DNA of 64,000 bases from Candidatus Dependentiae bacterium (GCA_018266175.1 JAFEAY010000021.1:1-64000), one strand, 5' to 3'. Shown: positions 25,939-35,288, numbered from the stretch's first letter. The notes: generated by a model from the letters alone, not told the origin. Numbers and translations: made by a program.

Positions 25939-26499
25939 TTAGTCTACTTTTTCAATGTACTTGTCTTCTCGTGTATCGATTCTCACTTTGTGGCCTTCGC
26001 TCACAAAAAGAGGAACTTGAACAACTACACCGGATTCAAGCTTTGCAGGTTTTGTACCACCTTGTGCTGTATTACCTTTTACACCAGGAACAGTTTCAAC
26101 AACTTCAAGAATCATAAATGTTGGTGGTTCTACCAAGATAGGTTTACCTTCAAAGCGAAGTACGGTGTAAATACTACCTTCTTTAAGATACTGCTTAACT
26201 GCTTCAATTTGATCTTCACTGAAGTCAACTTGCTCATAACTATCTTTGTCCATGAAATGATACAAATCATCCGCATACAAAAATTGAACTTCACTGTACT
26301 CAAGATCAGGTTCTTCAAATTTTTCAGCTGAACGGAAAGTCTCTTCAAGCATTCTGCCCGTAATGAGATTTCTCATTTTTGTACACAAATATGTTCCACC
26401 TTTACCAGGCTTAACCGATTGGTAATCAACAATAAGCCATGGCTCATTATTCCACAAAATTTTTGTTGATCGTTTGCGAAAGTCAGATGTTGAAATCAC
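25939..26499 (-). CDS. efp: Elongation factor P
   Basis: 186 residues with the three beta-barrel domains of EF-P. The tip loop PGKGG presents Lys33, the residue that is post-translationally modified in many bacteria. The C-terminal signature region GNTAQGGTKPAKLESGVVVQVPLFV is clear. EF-P binds the ribosome between the P and E sites and relieves stalling at polyproline. No epmA/epmB-type modification gene is visible here. AAGGA lies upstream of the ATG. The 150 bp between this gene and pth (26500-26649) hold no recognised gene. Confidence 0.97.
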   Translation of the reverse strand: MISTSDFRKRSTKILWNNEPWLIVDYQSVKPGKGGTYLCTKMRNLITGRMLEETFRSAEKFEEPDLEYSEVQFLYADDLYHFMDKDSYEQVDFSEDQIEAVKQYLKEGSIYTVLRFEGKPILVEPPTFMILEVVETVPGVKGNTAQGGTKPAKLESGVVVQVPLFVSEGHKVRIDTREDKYIEKVD

Positions 26500-26649
26500 A
26501 GCAAGATCCTTTCTTTAATTTTCAAACATACAAGTCTAAATATAGTTTTCTAAGCGTACCTGATAGAAAAAGCCCTGTCTACCCAAAAATGGGACATTCC
26601 GCTGTCCTACTAACTCATTCGGGTTGTTATTTTTTCAAACTGAATCTTT

Positions 26650-27192
26650 TTATTCCATTCTCAATAGAATAGCCGCTTGGTCAAGCATTATAGGTATTGC
26701 TTGTTCTTCTTGAGGCGTAAAAGGGGTTAAAACAAAATCACCAACTTCATCGCGATCAACCGGCCGCCCAATACCACAACGGACACGCCAAAAGTCAGCA
26801 CCTATCGTTGCTATAATTGAACGCAATCCATTATGCCCTTTAGCACTTCCACCAAATTTTAAGCTTGCATCACCAAATTTCTTTTCAAGCTCATCATGCG
26901 CAACAACAATCTGCTCAGGCTTAATTCCTTTTTTTTGCAGAAATGGGAGGACTTGCCCAGAGCTATTCATAAATGTTATCGGTTTAATGAGATGAATCTC
27001 TCCTCCGGCCTGACCTATCCGTATAGTTGCATGCTCCATGTTATTAACCGTACGCCATGAACCTCCGTAACGCTCGCATAATACATCAACAAGGCGAAAC
27101 CCTATGTTATGACGCGTTCGCTCATATTTTTTTCCAGGGTTTCCTAAACCAATAACCGCGCGAATTACTGATTGATCAAACTGAGCTTGCAT
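26650..27192 (-). CDS. pth: Peptidyl-tRNA hydrolase
   Basis: 180 residues, slightly short for the family (about 190). The signature GLGNPGKKYERTRHNIGF contains the Asn and catalytic His. FMNSSGQ and VVAHDELEKKFG with SAKGHNGLRSI complete the active site. It recycles peptidyl-tRNA released by drop-off. AAGGAA 5 nt before the ATG lies inside the end of prs, which it overlaps by 28 nt, so the two are co-translated. Confidence 0.97.
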   Translation of the reverse strand: MQAQFDQSVIRAVIGLGNPGKKYERTRHNIGFRLVDVLCERYGGSWRTVNNMEHATIRIGQAGGEIHLIKPITFMNSSGQVLPFLQKKGIKPEQIVVAHDELEKKFGDASLKFGGSAKGHNGLRSIIATIGADFWRVRCGIGRPVDRDEVGDFVLTPFTPQEEQAIPIMLDQAAILLRME

Positions 27193-28163
27193 GATGGTTC
27201 CTTACGCATCATTTGATGAATAAAAATTTCAATCTGTTCTACAAGATATGATTCTACCGGCACAATATGCACCATACTTGGCAAATGAGCGGTATCAATC
27301 ATCATGGTACTGGACAAGAAAACAGCATCAAAGCAGCTTTCTTCCAAGCGCTTAAGCGACCCTGCCGAAAGCACGGCATGCGAAAAGCAACCAATAACTC
27401 TATCGGCTCCATAATCACGAGCAATTTCACATGCCAAGACTGCAGTACGAGCAGTATCAAGAATATCATCAATAATAATGACCGTCTTACCTGCAACATT
27501 GCCAACAAGCCCTTGCATGACTACTCGGTTTTTCTCTGGCCGATGCTTATACATACAAGCAAAGTCTGTACCAAGCGCTGTTGCAACGGCACGTGCACGC
27601 GAAAGGCCTCCCTGATCGGGTGATAAAATAGCCACCTGATCAAAGGTTATGTTCTGCTTATGGCAGTATTCTTGTAAAAATTGTACCCATTGACTATCCA
27701 AACAAACTTCTTGAATCCCTTGCACGCCTGCTGCACCACCGTGTATATCGGTTGCAACCACACTTCGAACACCAACGTGAGCCAGTAAGCTTAACGCCAG
27801 TTCAAATGGACTTGCAGCACAACAGTCATCTTTTTTTTCTTGACGAGCGTAAGGTAGGTAAGGAAGTACAAGTATCATACCCGCAGGCTGATGCTGCTTG
27901 AGGCGCTGCACGAGAAAAAGAATATCCAGGAATTGATGATTAACGCAGGTATACCGATCACCACCCGCTTCACGGTTAGAAGGCAAAAACTGATATACAA
28001 TCAGAACCAATTTATTGGCTACATCAGCGCCATGCGTAAATCGCATAATAGATTCTGTGTCTGCAAAGTAATCGTGCGAAAAAGTATACAGGGGCGCGTT
28101 CAAACGCGTTGCAAGCTCTGTAGCAAGCAAAGCATCCTGCTTTCCAACGACACAAATATCCAT
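27165..28163 (-). CDS. prs: Ribose-phosphate pyrophosphokinase, divergent
   Basis: 332 residues. It contains two phosphoribosyltransferase-fold halves: ATP-binding LVLPYLPYARQEKK, a flexible-loop region, and the PRPP/ribose-5-phosphate loop VIIIDDILDTART near residue 225. The family makes PRPP from ribose 5-phosphate and ATP for nucleotide synthesis. It departs from the norm: the usual DLHxxQIQGFF segment is DIHGGAAGVQGI and the C-terminus is extended. It might therefore be an unusual Prs or a Prs-like protein. It lies 9 nt after lpxD and overlaps pth. Confidence 0.85.
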   Translation of the reverse strand: MDICVVGKQDALLATELATRLNAPLYTFSHDYFADTESIMRFTHGADVANKLVLIVYQFLPSNREAGGDRYTCVNHQFLDILFLVQRLKQHQPAGMILVLPYLPYARQEKKDDCCAASPFELALSLLAHVGVRSVVATDIHGGAAGVQGIQEVCLDSQWVQFLQEYCHKQNITFDQVAILSPDQGGLSRARAVATALGTDFACMYKHRPEKNRVVMQGLVGNVAGKTVIIIDDILDTARTAVLACEIARDYGADRVIGCFSHAVLSAGSLKRLEESCFDAVFLSSTMMIDTAHLPSMVHIVPVESYLVEQIEIFIHQMMRKEPSCKLSLINQ

Positions 28164-28172
28164 GCAAAGAAC

Positions 28173-29240
28173 TCAATTAAAAATTTTTTTTACAAAATGG
28201 CTTATTGATCCAAAAATGCCACGCCGACCAGCCTGCTTTTCAAGGAGCGTCTTAACATCACCTGCAAGCTTCACTACTTCAGGTAATTTATTCAGCGCAA
28301 CCATGCAGCGTTTCCACTGCAAAAACGGCATCGATGGAATTCCAGCAACCGTTGAACCGTCCACAAGATTGCTCATCACACCACTCTTGGAAACAACTTT
28401 TACCCCTTTTCCAACAACCACATTATCTTTTATGGCAACTTGGCCCCCAATTTGCGTACCAACACCAATGGTAACACTTCCTGCAATGCCGGTTTGTGCC
28501 AAAATAGCGCAGCCATCACCAATCGTGACATTATGCGCAATGTGCACCAAGTTATCAATTTTTACGCCATTCCCAATAAGCGTCTGGTCAAATGATGCAC
28601 GATCGATGGTGCAGTTTGCCCCAATTTCCACAAATTTGCCAACGCGAACAATGCCAATTTGTGGAATTTTTCGCAGACCGATTTTGGTAATTTGATACCC
28701 AAAACCATCTGAACCGATCACGGCTCCTGCATGGATAATTGTCCCATCACCGATAATGCATCGATCCAAGATCTTTACTCCCGGATGCAACACAACACCA
28801 GCACCAATCTGACAATCGCGACCAACAACAACTTGTGCTCCAATAAAGGTATGTTGCCCAATTGTAGCACCTTGCTCTATCACTGCTGATGGATGAACTT
28901 GAGCTGTTGGCGCAATAAGCGGATCATTTTCTGATACTTTTTGAGCAATAACATCAACAAGCTTTTGAAACGCTATAACTTCATCTTTGACTAACAAATA
29001 CCGCTTGCCATCAACAACAGCTTTGCTTGCAAGAAAAATGCCCGCATTGCTCTGCTTAATTTTTTCGGTACTTACTGCGTCAAAAACCGATTGATCCCCG
29101 CGGTCCATGATAATAGCAATATCATCTGGTCCAGCTTGTTCAAGTGAAGCAATTTTTTTGACTAAAAACGAAGGCTCGATGTGGCATTCAACCACATCGA
29201 GCAAGCAAATAATATCTTGTAAAGTAAGGTTCAGATTCAT
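28173..29240 (-). CDS. lpxD: UDP-3-O-acylglucosamine N-acyltransferase
   Basis: 355 residues. N-terminal uridine-binding domain (about 1-100), then a left-handed beta-helix of hexapeptide repeats (about 105-300, e.g. [35 protein letters not shown]). The catalytic His motif is [10 protein letters not shown], and a C-terminal helix follows. It adds the N-linked acyl chain in lipid A synthesis, so an outer membrane with lipid A-like LPS is expected, agreeing with kdsA. Its ATG overlaps the stop of the OmpH-like gene (TAATG). Confidence 0.97.
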   Translation of the reverse strand: MNLNLTLQDIICLLDVVECHIEPSFLVKKIASLEQAGPDDIAIIMDRGDQSVFDAVSTEKIKQSNAGIFLASKAVVDGKRYLLVKDEVIAFQKLVDVIAQKVSENDPLIAPTAQVHPSAVIEQGATIGQHTFIGAQVVVGRDCQIGAGVVLHPGVKILDRCIIGDGTIIHAGAVIGSDGFGYQITKIGLRKIPQIGIVRVGKFVEIGANCTIDRASFDQTLIGNGVKIDNLVHIAHNVTIGDGCAILAQTGIAGSVTIGVGTQIGGQVAIKDNVVVGKGVKVVSKSGVMSNLVDGSTVAGIPSMPFLQWKRCMVALNKLPEVVKLAGDVKTLLEKQAGRRGIFGSISHFVKKIFN

Positions 29241-29842
29241 TATGCAGCTCGTACGCCTTCTGCAGGAGTCTTATCTTTTGCAGATGCAGTCTTTACGCTG
29301 CCACTTTTGATTGTATTTTTGGTCTGCTCAACATCGAATGCAGCATCCACTTTTTTCAATAAATCGTCGGTTTTGTCGATTGCTTTTGCAACACACAAAA
29401 CACCTGGTGTATTTTTGTCGATCAAAAGACCCCACTGCTCTGACTCAAAAGTTGCATTAACAACTTTCATTTGTTTGTCGCGCAACGCAAGTTGGTCTTT
29501 TTGAATGCTCATTTTAAGAGCTTCTTCTTTGTCTGCCAATTTACGTTCAAGCACTTTACGTTTTGAAGCAAGCTCATCGCTCTTGCGTTCAAGCTCTTCT
29601 TTGCTTAACTTAGTTGACTTCTCTGCAAGTTCTTTTTGCAAATCGGCCATGTCTTTTTGAGCTAAAGACACTTCGTTTTGAAACTTTGAAATGTCATCTT
29701 GTAACTTTTTAGTGAGCTTTTGACCTTCTTGTGACTTTTGCATAATCAAAATGCTATCGATAGATACAAGAGACTCATTTTTTGCTGCAACAAAGGTAAT
29801 TGCAAGTAATGACATTGCAACTGTAGATACGATCTTTTTCAT
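29240..29842 (-). CDS. OmpH/Skp-family periplasmic chaperone
   Basis: 200 residues. Signal peptide (about 1-20, ending VAA), then a short beta segment ([20 protein letters not shown]) and a long charged coiled-coil (about 40-120) typical of Skp tentacles, and a C-terminal strand ([22 protein letters not shown]). Skp escorts unfolded outer-membrane proteins across the periplasm. Its place directly before lpxD is the classical arrangement. The last 40 residues are Lys/Ala/Ser-rich and unusual. A promoter with 17-nt spacing lies at 29900-29928. Confidence 0.88.
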   Translation of the reverse strand: MKKIVSTVAMSLLAITFVAAKNESLVSIDSILIMQKSQEGQKLTKKLQDDISKFQNEVSLAQKDMADLQKELAEKSTKLSKEELERKSDELASKRKVLERKLADKEEALKMSIQKDQLALRDKQMKVVNATFESEQWGLLIDKNTPGVLCVAKAIDKTDDLLKKVDAAFDVEQTKNTIKSGSVKTASAKDKTPAEGVRAA

Positions 29843-29899
29843 ACAAAACTCCTTAAAATAATCTACTCCTCAACACTCATCTTATCGTGAGAATGTAAA

Positions 29900-29928
29900 A
29901 TCCTAGCGCGATTATTACTACTCGTCAA
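29900..29928 (-). promoter_or_regulatory. Promoter of the ompH-lpxD-prs-pth operon
   Basis: On the minus strand TTGACG (29928-29923), 17-nt spacer, TAGGAT (29905-29900). AAGGAG follows just ahead of the start codon at 29842. Confidence 0.65.
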
Positions 29929-29983
29929 TCGGAATTGCGTTCAGCAGAAGAGAAGGCTTGGCCAACCAGTACTTCGATCATTT

Positions 29984-31885
29984 TTACTCAATATAATTTT
30001 TGACGGCATAAAGCGCCCAAGCTGCTTTTTGCCACTGATCAACGATTTCTTCATAAGCTTTTTCAGGGATAATAGTAGTTTTGTATGTTGTACTTAAGGC
30101 CTTATTAATTGTGCTCTGCAAGCTTTGCTTAAGATGAGGATGTATATCTTTCGGATTATATTCACTCATATCAGCCGCTGACATTCTTTTTATAATAACA
30201 TTAAAAGATTTAATAACAGTTTCAGGGTCATTTAAATTTTCCAACTCAAATTCATCAAAAAATCCGTCCGGCGTATCTACCTCTGACTCAAGATTGCCCC
30301 CTTCAAAATAGGCTTTTATTTTATGAAAAATTTTAAGGCGCTTAAAGACACGCCCTGCACCTCTGACAATTCTCTTAAAATCATCTGTTAATGTATCAGT
30401 AAGTATCTTATTCGCTTGTTGATGAACTGGTAGATGGTCAACATATCGTGCAGCTTCATCACCAAGCGCTTGCTTAACTTCTGCTTGCTTCTCAATGATA
30501 TTTGCATATTGATTATCATTAAAAAGCTCACGCGCAACAGATGGTCTACCCAAGTGATTATAGTTTTGAACAGGGCTTGGATACAGAGTCCCATCACTCC
30601 TTTGAATCTGTTTATTAATTTTGGCCAAGAGTGCTTGCTTCATATAATTACTTACAACATCTCGGACTTCACCAATTTTCTTATTTTGAGCAAATTGCAC
30701 AAGCTTTTGAAACAGAAGATAATAATCTTGCTCAAGGCTCTTGGTGTAATTTTCAATAAACTTGTTTATGAAATAAGAAATAAAATTATCTTTACTCCTC
30801 ACAATCGATTGTATCAATGCTCTCTGGGGATAAGAATCATTCAAAAGCTCATACGTATTAAACGAATCACAGACAAATTCATACAATGTCTCATTTTGTT
30901 TTACCAAACAAACCGTACCAAAATGACCATTAAAAATGGTACTGTTAAATCCAATCGCCCACGTTAAAATTGCGTTTTTCTGATTCCTAAAAAAATCAAC
31001 TGATGGGGCAACAACATCTGTAATATAACGAGGATCAAGATCGATAACCCCCTGGTCGGTCGCTTCAGGTAGAAATATAAAATGACCATTTTCAATAAGC
31101 TCTCTGATGTCCGAATCTTGTGCTGCAATAGCTCTGAAATAATCTGGGCTCAAATCGCTTGATGATGCATCAATATCTTTAAGACCAAGTCCTGTAAGAA
31201 TTTCTTTTTTAAATTCGACCATTTTTTTAGTAAAAATAGGTGGCGAAACGTGACCTCTCTGTTCACTAAAATAATCAATCGTTTCATCTATTTTAGGGTT
31301 TGAGCCTTGATCGGGCAAATTATTAATATCTACTTGTGTAAAATACCGAATAAAATGAATCGCATTAAAAAGTGCGTGATAGCCGCAATAATTGGAATCT
31401 GGGGTATTAGGTTGCTCACCAACAATCACATGAAAAGTTCTTAAAGAAGTACTTGGAAAAAACCAGAACGGATAATCAGAAAAAACATTTTTCTGGCGTG
31501 ACCAGTCAGTTTCTTGATGATAATTCTTATCTTTTCTGAATTTTTCAGTCTCACTACAAGTATGATAAATTGTAACAGGTTGTAGATTTTCTTTTGTCTT
31601 AGGCAAAGACAAAACCTTCTCTGGAGCCTTCTTGGGCAAGCATGTGGTGATATCAGCTTTAAAACTCTTTTCAACGTGCTTGTCCCCGTCAACATCACCG
31701 CCACCAAGCTTACCAGCTAAATCGGTGAGCTGTGTTCGAAGAGTCTGCAGCTTACCCTTAAGCACTACAAGATTACCCTTAAGTTTGCCCAGCGACTGAT
31801 CAAGGGTCATTGTTTGTACGTATGGTGAAGATGAAAAACAAAGCAAGCACAACACCAAAATAATCTGTATTTTTTTTAGGTTCAT
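29984..31885 (-). CDS. Exported protein with putative cysteine-protease-like domain
   Basis: 633 residues. Signal peptide (about 1-25), then a leucine heptad segment (27-60, repeats of LKGKL type) that closely resembles the one at the start of the macrodomain protein at 40295. The central part has NYCGYHALFNAI (Cys167), NGHFGTVCLVK (His321) and YEFVCDSFN (Asp340). The order Cys-His-Asp with a Cys at the start of a helix is that of papain-fold proteases and deubiquitinases. The C-terminal 280 residues look helical and are unassigned. No database family is recognised; the protease idea is inference from motif spacing. Confidence 0.55.
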   Translation of the reverse strand: MNLKKIQIILVLCLLCFSSSPYVQTMTLDQSLGKLKGNLVVLKGKLQTLRTQLTDLAGKLGGGDVDGDKHVEKSFKADITTCLPKKAPEKVLSLPKTKENLQPVTIYHTCSETEKFRKDKNYHQETDWSRQKNVFSDYPFWFFPSTSLRTFHVIVGEQPNTPDSNYCGYHALFNAIHFIRYFTQVDINNLPDQGSNPKIDETIDYFSEQRGHVSPPIFTKKMVEFKKEILTGLGLKDIDASSSDLSPDYFRAIAAQDSDIRELIENGHFIFLPEATDQGVIDLDPRYITDVVAPSVDFFRNQKNAILTWAIGFNSTIFNGHFGTVCLVKQNETLYEFVCDSFNTYELLNDSYPQRALIQSIVRSKDNFISYFINKFIENYTKSLEQDYYLLFQKLVQFAQNKKIGEVRDVVSNYMKQALLAKINKQIQRSDGTLYPSPVQNYNHLGRPSVARELFNDNQYANIIEKQAEVKQALGDEAARYVDHLPVHQQANKILTDTLTDDFKRIVRGAGRVFKRLKIFHKIKAYFEGGNLESEVDTPDGFFDEFELENLNDPETVIKSFNVIIKRMSAADMSEYNPKDIHPHLKQSLQSTINKALSTTYKTTIIPEKAYEEIVDQWQKAAWALYAVKNYIE

Positions 31886-31994
31886 ATCACCCTCTACCTT
31901 TATAAAAAATTAGTTTTTAAACGTAATCAATTACAAAGAGGATACCGTGAGATATGTTGAAAATTCGATGCTTTTGATGAAGCGCTCAGAACTG

Positions 31995-33593
31995 CTAGAA
32001 AATCTCATCAATTGCTTGCTTCACATCTTTGAGTGTAACTAGACCACCCATGTCTTTGTAAAACTCGTCGTTGTATTCACGCGTTTTGACAATCACCGGC
32101 ATTGGAACTGCATGGCCAAGCAGCAAGACCTGTTGTTTGGTATCAAGCGTAGCAAGCACCGTGCGCAGGCCGCTGGCATTGCTCACACCGGTAAGCACTG
32201 CTTGAATATCTTTTTCGTCACTGAGCAGAGCCACAACTTTGGTGCCAATTTGAGAAATAATTTCTGGGTCAATACCAGAAGGACGTTGGTCTACAACCAA
32301 CAATGAAACGTAATATTTACGCATTTCACGGGCAATGGTACCAAAAATAGTTTGACGCGCTGCGCTTGGATTCAAAAATTTATGTGCTTCTTCAATGGTA
32401 ATCATGAGCTTTTTAGGCTCTTCGTCCTTGCGCTGTGAAGCTAAAAACTTTTCAGTCTTAGCAATATATTCTTCGTGCACACGGCGAGTAATGATATTGG
32501 CAATCAGGAGATAACTGAGCATTGAAGTGTGCGTACCAAACTCAAGTACCACATGAATGCCCTTATCTAAATACTCCATCAGACGATCGATCATCGACGT
32601 TGCGCCGGAAGTCTTACGCAAGAATGGGAAGCGCTCAAGTCGCTTGAGCTTGCGATGCAATGCACCAACGGATTCTGCATGTGCACCAATTTCAGCGGCA
32701 AATTCTTTAATAGTTCCCTCTTGCTCCAACAAGACTTGGAGCCAATTATTTTTATATTTAGCGGCAATCAAGTAAGCAGCCTCAAGTGCTGTGGGATGTA
32801 AATTGAGCTCGTCTTGCAGAGGCATGACATCTTCTACTCGAATATCTTGATACCCAAGAACCACTTCAACATCGGGCGAACAGCCACGGCGGCGTGTTGA
32901 GTCTGGGTCCAGCGAAAAAATCGCCACTTTGTGGGGAAATAGGGTTTTGAGTCCCTTTACAAACATCTGCCCTTGGCCCTCTTTACGTGCCTGAAAGCCA
33001 TACTCGCTATGCATGTCAAAAATGAGATTCACCGCTTTATCGCTTTTCACCATACCGGCAAGAATCAGACGCGTGATAAAGGTTTTACCGGTTCCAGTTT
33101 TTCCAAAAATTCCATTACTTCGCTCAGTAAAACGTTCAAGATCTAAACAGACGGGCGCTTGCATATCAAGCGGAGCACCAATATTAAAATATTTCGAACC
33201 CATTTTTTCATCGCCAAAAATTTCGGCAATATCTTGGTTACTTGCTTCATACACCGGAGCAAAGTGAAAGGGAATAGTTTTAACCGGCATATGCTTTCTA
33301 TTTTTATCAAGCATAAGCATAGGGCGCAGGGTTACACGAGCATAAATGTCGCGCTTTTTGAGCAGCTGACCCAAAAGTTTTTCTTTTTCAGTTGGAGGAA
33401 ATAACAGAATATCAGGATTGGTTACCTGAAGCTCAAGGTCGATGATCATAGAAAAAAAGGTGTATTGATCGCCAATTACTGAGACAAACTTGCCGGTCTT
33501 AATTTCTTCAAGACTGCAGTCGGCATCAAGGCGCATGACCATGCCTTCAAGAAGCGAACCGGAGAGAATGTGACCAAGACACTTTTTTGACAT
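31995..33593 (-). CDS. HerA-like DNA translocase ATPase (DUF87)
   Basis: About 532 residues. A HAS-barrel-like N-terminus (GHILSGSLLEGMVM) is followed by an FtsK-HerA ATPase core. It has Walker A GKTGTGKTF, FDMHSEYG, Walker B LMITIEEAHKFLNP, an Arg-finger region EMRKYYVSLLVVDQRPSGI, and a C-terminal sensor TKVVALLSDEKD. HerA hexamers pump DNA and usually pair with NurA nuclease or, in defence systems, with SIR2 or other effectors; no nurA is nearby. ATG at 33593 is preferred over an in-frame TTG at 33605, since GGAAT lies just before it. A MntA/HepT module is directly upstream. Confidence 0.85.
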   Translation of the reverse strand: MSKKCLGHILSGSLLEGMVMRLDADCSLEEIKTGKFVSVIGDQYTFFSMIIDLELQVTNPDILLFPPTEKEKLLGQLLKKRDIYARVTLRPMLMLDKNRKHMPVKTIPFHFAPVYEASNQDIAEIFGDEKMGSKYFNIGAPLDMQAPVCLDLERFTERSNGIFGKTGTGKTFITRLILAGMVKSDKAVNLIFDMHSEYGFQARKEGQGQMFVKGLKTLFPHKVAIFSLDPDSTRRRGCSPDVEVVLGYQDIRVEDVMPLQDELNLHPTALEAAYLIAAKYKNNWLQVLLEQEGTIKEFAAEIGAHAESVGALHRKLKRLERFPFLRKTSGATSMIDRLMEYLDKGIHVVLEFGTHTSMLSYLLIANIITRRVHEEYIAKTEKFLASQRKDEEPKKLMITIEEAHKFLNPSAARQTIFGTIAREMRKYYVSLLVVDQRPSGIDPEIISQIGTKVVALLSDEKDIQAVLTGVSNASGLRTVLATLDTKQQVLLLGHAVPMPVIVKTREYNDEFYKDMGGLVTLKDVKQAIDEIF

Positions 33594-33613
33594 TTGTAAT
33601 TCCAATTAAATAA

Positions 33614-33666
33614 GGGCACTCTGTAAACTTTGGTCAGTTTTGCAAAGTACCCTAGAAAAATCAAAT
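33614..33666. repeat. 53-bp repeat, copy A, flanking the MntA/HepT module
   Basis: Matches the copy at 34486-34538 at 47 of 53 positions in direct orientation. Both contain an inner palindrome (ACTTTG/CAAAGT) and end in the identical CCCTAGAAAAATCAAAT. This copy lies just downstream of hepT, between it and herA. Confidence 0.85.
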
Positions 33667-33687
33667 AGTACTCAATTGTTTGATATT

Positions 33688-34140
33688 TTATCCAATGCGC
33701 TCAAGAAGCTTGGACAGAATCTGTAAAAGCTCTTGAGAAAAAGAGTACGTTTGATTAAGAAACTGAGCAACTAACTCGGGTTGATCCGGGTACTCATGAG
33801 CCAAGTGATTTCTCAGCTCTCTCATTTCTTGCCAAACATCCTTGTCATCAATGATGTGAAATTTTTCAAGTTTATTGAGCTTATCAATCATAGTTAGGGC
33901 CTCATGCGGCTCTTGAGAAACATCTAAAAAAAGATTAATTATTTTGCTTCCAACAAAATCTTGCAACTTGGAAAATCGGTTGGTCATTAATTCAACAACC
34001 AAAAAATCATGTTCGTTCAAATTAAGCACTTTTTCTGCGGTAAAAGGAATAAGGTGAACAAGAGATTTCAACGCATAAGATAGTCTCTTTTCGTGGACTT
34101 GCGCGATCTTAATAATCTCTTCTTTGATTATCTTCTTCAT
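33688..34140 (-). CDS. hepT: HepT-like HEPN ribonuclease toxin
   Basis: 150 residues, all helical, of the HEPN superfamily. The active-site motif Rx4HxY is intact in LRNHLAHEYP. HepT toxins are metal-independent RNases that are silenced when the partner MntA adds AMP to a tyrosine near this motif, the Y being present. The ATG overlaps the mntA stop as ATGA, so the pair is co-translated. Together they form a MntA/HepT (type VII) toxin-antitoxin module. Bracketed by 53-bp repeats. Confidence 0.85.
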   Translation of the reverse strand: MKKIIKEEIIKIAQVHEKRLSYALKSLVHLIPFTAEKVLNLNEHDFLVVELMTNRFSKLQDFVGSKIINLFLDVSQEPHEALTMIDKLNKLEKFHIIDDKDVWQEMRELRNHLAHEYPDQPELVAQFLNQTYSFSQELLQILSKLLERIG

Positions 34141-34475
34141 ACTAACAATACTCCCGTTTGCCGAGCAACTTCGTGAATCGGTAATTTTACCTTACTGGCA
34201 AGCATATTAATAACAATATCAATTTTTTGCTCACCAATTTGCTCATAGAGGGCTAAAACAAATTTATTTTTTTTAGAAAGAACAACATCTGCCTGGGAAA
34301 TCTCAGTTTCTATGTATAAATCAATATCACCACCACGAGCAGTAAGATTTGTACGCGACCCAAAGATCCATAAGTGATCATTCTGGTGGAAATATTCTTT
34401 AAATAAATTCACAATCGCATCAATTTCATACTGCTTTAATCTCACTAAATCAACCATGTAAAATACTTCTTCCAT
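34137..34475 (-). CDS. mntA: MntA-like minimal nucleotidyltransferase antitoxin
   Basis: 112 residues with the Pol-beta nucleotidyltransferase motif GSRTNLTARGGDIDLYIE, that is GS followed by two metal-binding Asp in DID. A third acidic residue lies in QKIDIVI. MntA transfers AMP to HepT and neutralises it. First gene of the pair; the second ATG (34457) has a slightly better upstream purine stretch than the first. Confidence 0.88.
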   Translation of the reverse strand: MEEVFYMVDLVRLKQYEIDAIVNLFKEYFHQNDHLWIFGSRTNLTARGGDIDLYIETEISQADVVLSKKNKFVLALYEQIGEQKIDIVINMLASKVKLPIHEVARQTGVLLV

Positions 34476-34485
34476 AAGCTATTGA

Positions 34486-34538
34486 GGGTACCCTACAAAC
34501 TTTGATAAGTTTTGCAAAGTACCCTAGAAAAATCAAAT
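34486..34538. repeat. 53-bp repeat, copy B, flanking the MntA/HepT module
   Basis: Direct copy of 33614-33666, 872 bp away, with six mismatches. It begins GGGTACCCT and has the inner ACTTTG/CAAAGT stem. It lies 10 bp before the mntA start codon, so it may also contain the module's promoter or operator. Confidence 0.85.
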
Positions 34539-34561
34539 GACGGATATTGACTATATTGTTT

Positions 34562-35182
34562 TTACCATCCACTCTTTTGCTTTGGAATAGTCTTAATTTC
34601 AGTTTCTTTTGAAAGCCTAAACCATTTGTAGCCACTCATATCAAGATTATACTTCTCACCTATGCCGGGCACGGCAGCAAGCTGATCTTCAAGAAACCCA
34701 AAATAGTTAAATAAATTCTGAAATTGCGCAATATCATTTTCGTGCAAAAATGTAATTAATTCATGCACTTGATTATTCAAGCTTTTAAGCTTACTGAGAA
34801 AAACCGTTGTTATAAGCATTGGATCAACTGCAAAACCCGGTGAAGAGAACCTTATGCGCCCATCTTCTTGCTCAACAAAAAAAACGTGCCCGAGATATCC
34901 GTTATCCTCATCGATCATTAGAAGAATTTTTCTTTCTCCTTGAGCAACCTCATCCCATACATGTTGTTTAAAATCATTTAATGCTGTTTCTTTGGTTTTA
35001 CCAGCAGGAATAGCAACGGAGTGCATTTTTTGATAAAAAAAACCAACATCATAATCGCTTATATTAAAAGAATCGATAACCACACATTGCGCGGCTTCAA
35101 CCACCTGTGCTTGGTTTTCTTGCATAGCACTACAAGACCCAATACTCATCACAAAAAACATAGCTGCTAAAAAATTCTTCAT
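34562..35182 (-). CDS. Exported GNAT-like protein, paralogue 3
   Basis: 206 residues. Signal peptide (about 1-19, ending CSAM), then a domain with GERKILLMIDEDNGYLGHVFFVEQ, RIRFSSPGFAVDP and a C-terminal segment LHENDIAQFQNLFNYFGF. The last resembles the motif near the end of GNAT acetyltransferases (Asn ... hydrophobic helix ... GF). It shares this order with the two genes that precede it on the minus strand (35317 and 35960), so three tandem duplicates exist. AGAGGGG precedes the ATG. The acyl-CoA-binding pyrophosphate loop is not obvious, so enzyme activity is uncertain. Confidence 0.55.
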   Translation of the reverse strand: MKNFLAAMFFVMSIGSCSAMQENQAQVVEAAQCVVIDSFNISDYDVGFFYQKMHSVAIPAGKTKETALNDFKQHVWDEVAQGERKILLMIDEDNGYLGHVFFVEQEDGRIRFSSPGFAVDPMLITTVFLSKLKSLNNQVHELITFLHENDIAQFQNLFNYFGFLEDQLAAVPGIGEKYNLDMSGYKWFRLSKETEIKTIPKQKSGW

Positions 35183-35241
35183 AGAAACCCCTCTTCAAAC
35201 TTATTAATAATAATAATTTCACCTTAGCTAATAACATAAAT

Positions 35242-35288
35242 AAAAAAAGGGCGTTGTGTAAAACTTTTGCAAATTTTATACAACGCCC
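35242..35288 (-). terminator. Intrinsic terminator after GNAT-like paralogue 2
   Basis: On the minus strand GGGCGTTGT (35288-35280) pairs with ACAACGCCC (35257-35249), with an AT-rich upper stem, then seven T residues (35248-35242). Confidence 0.8.
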
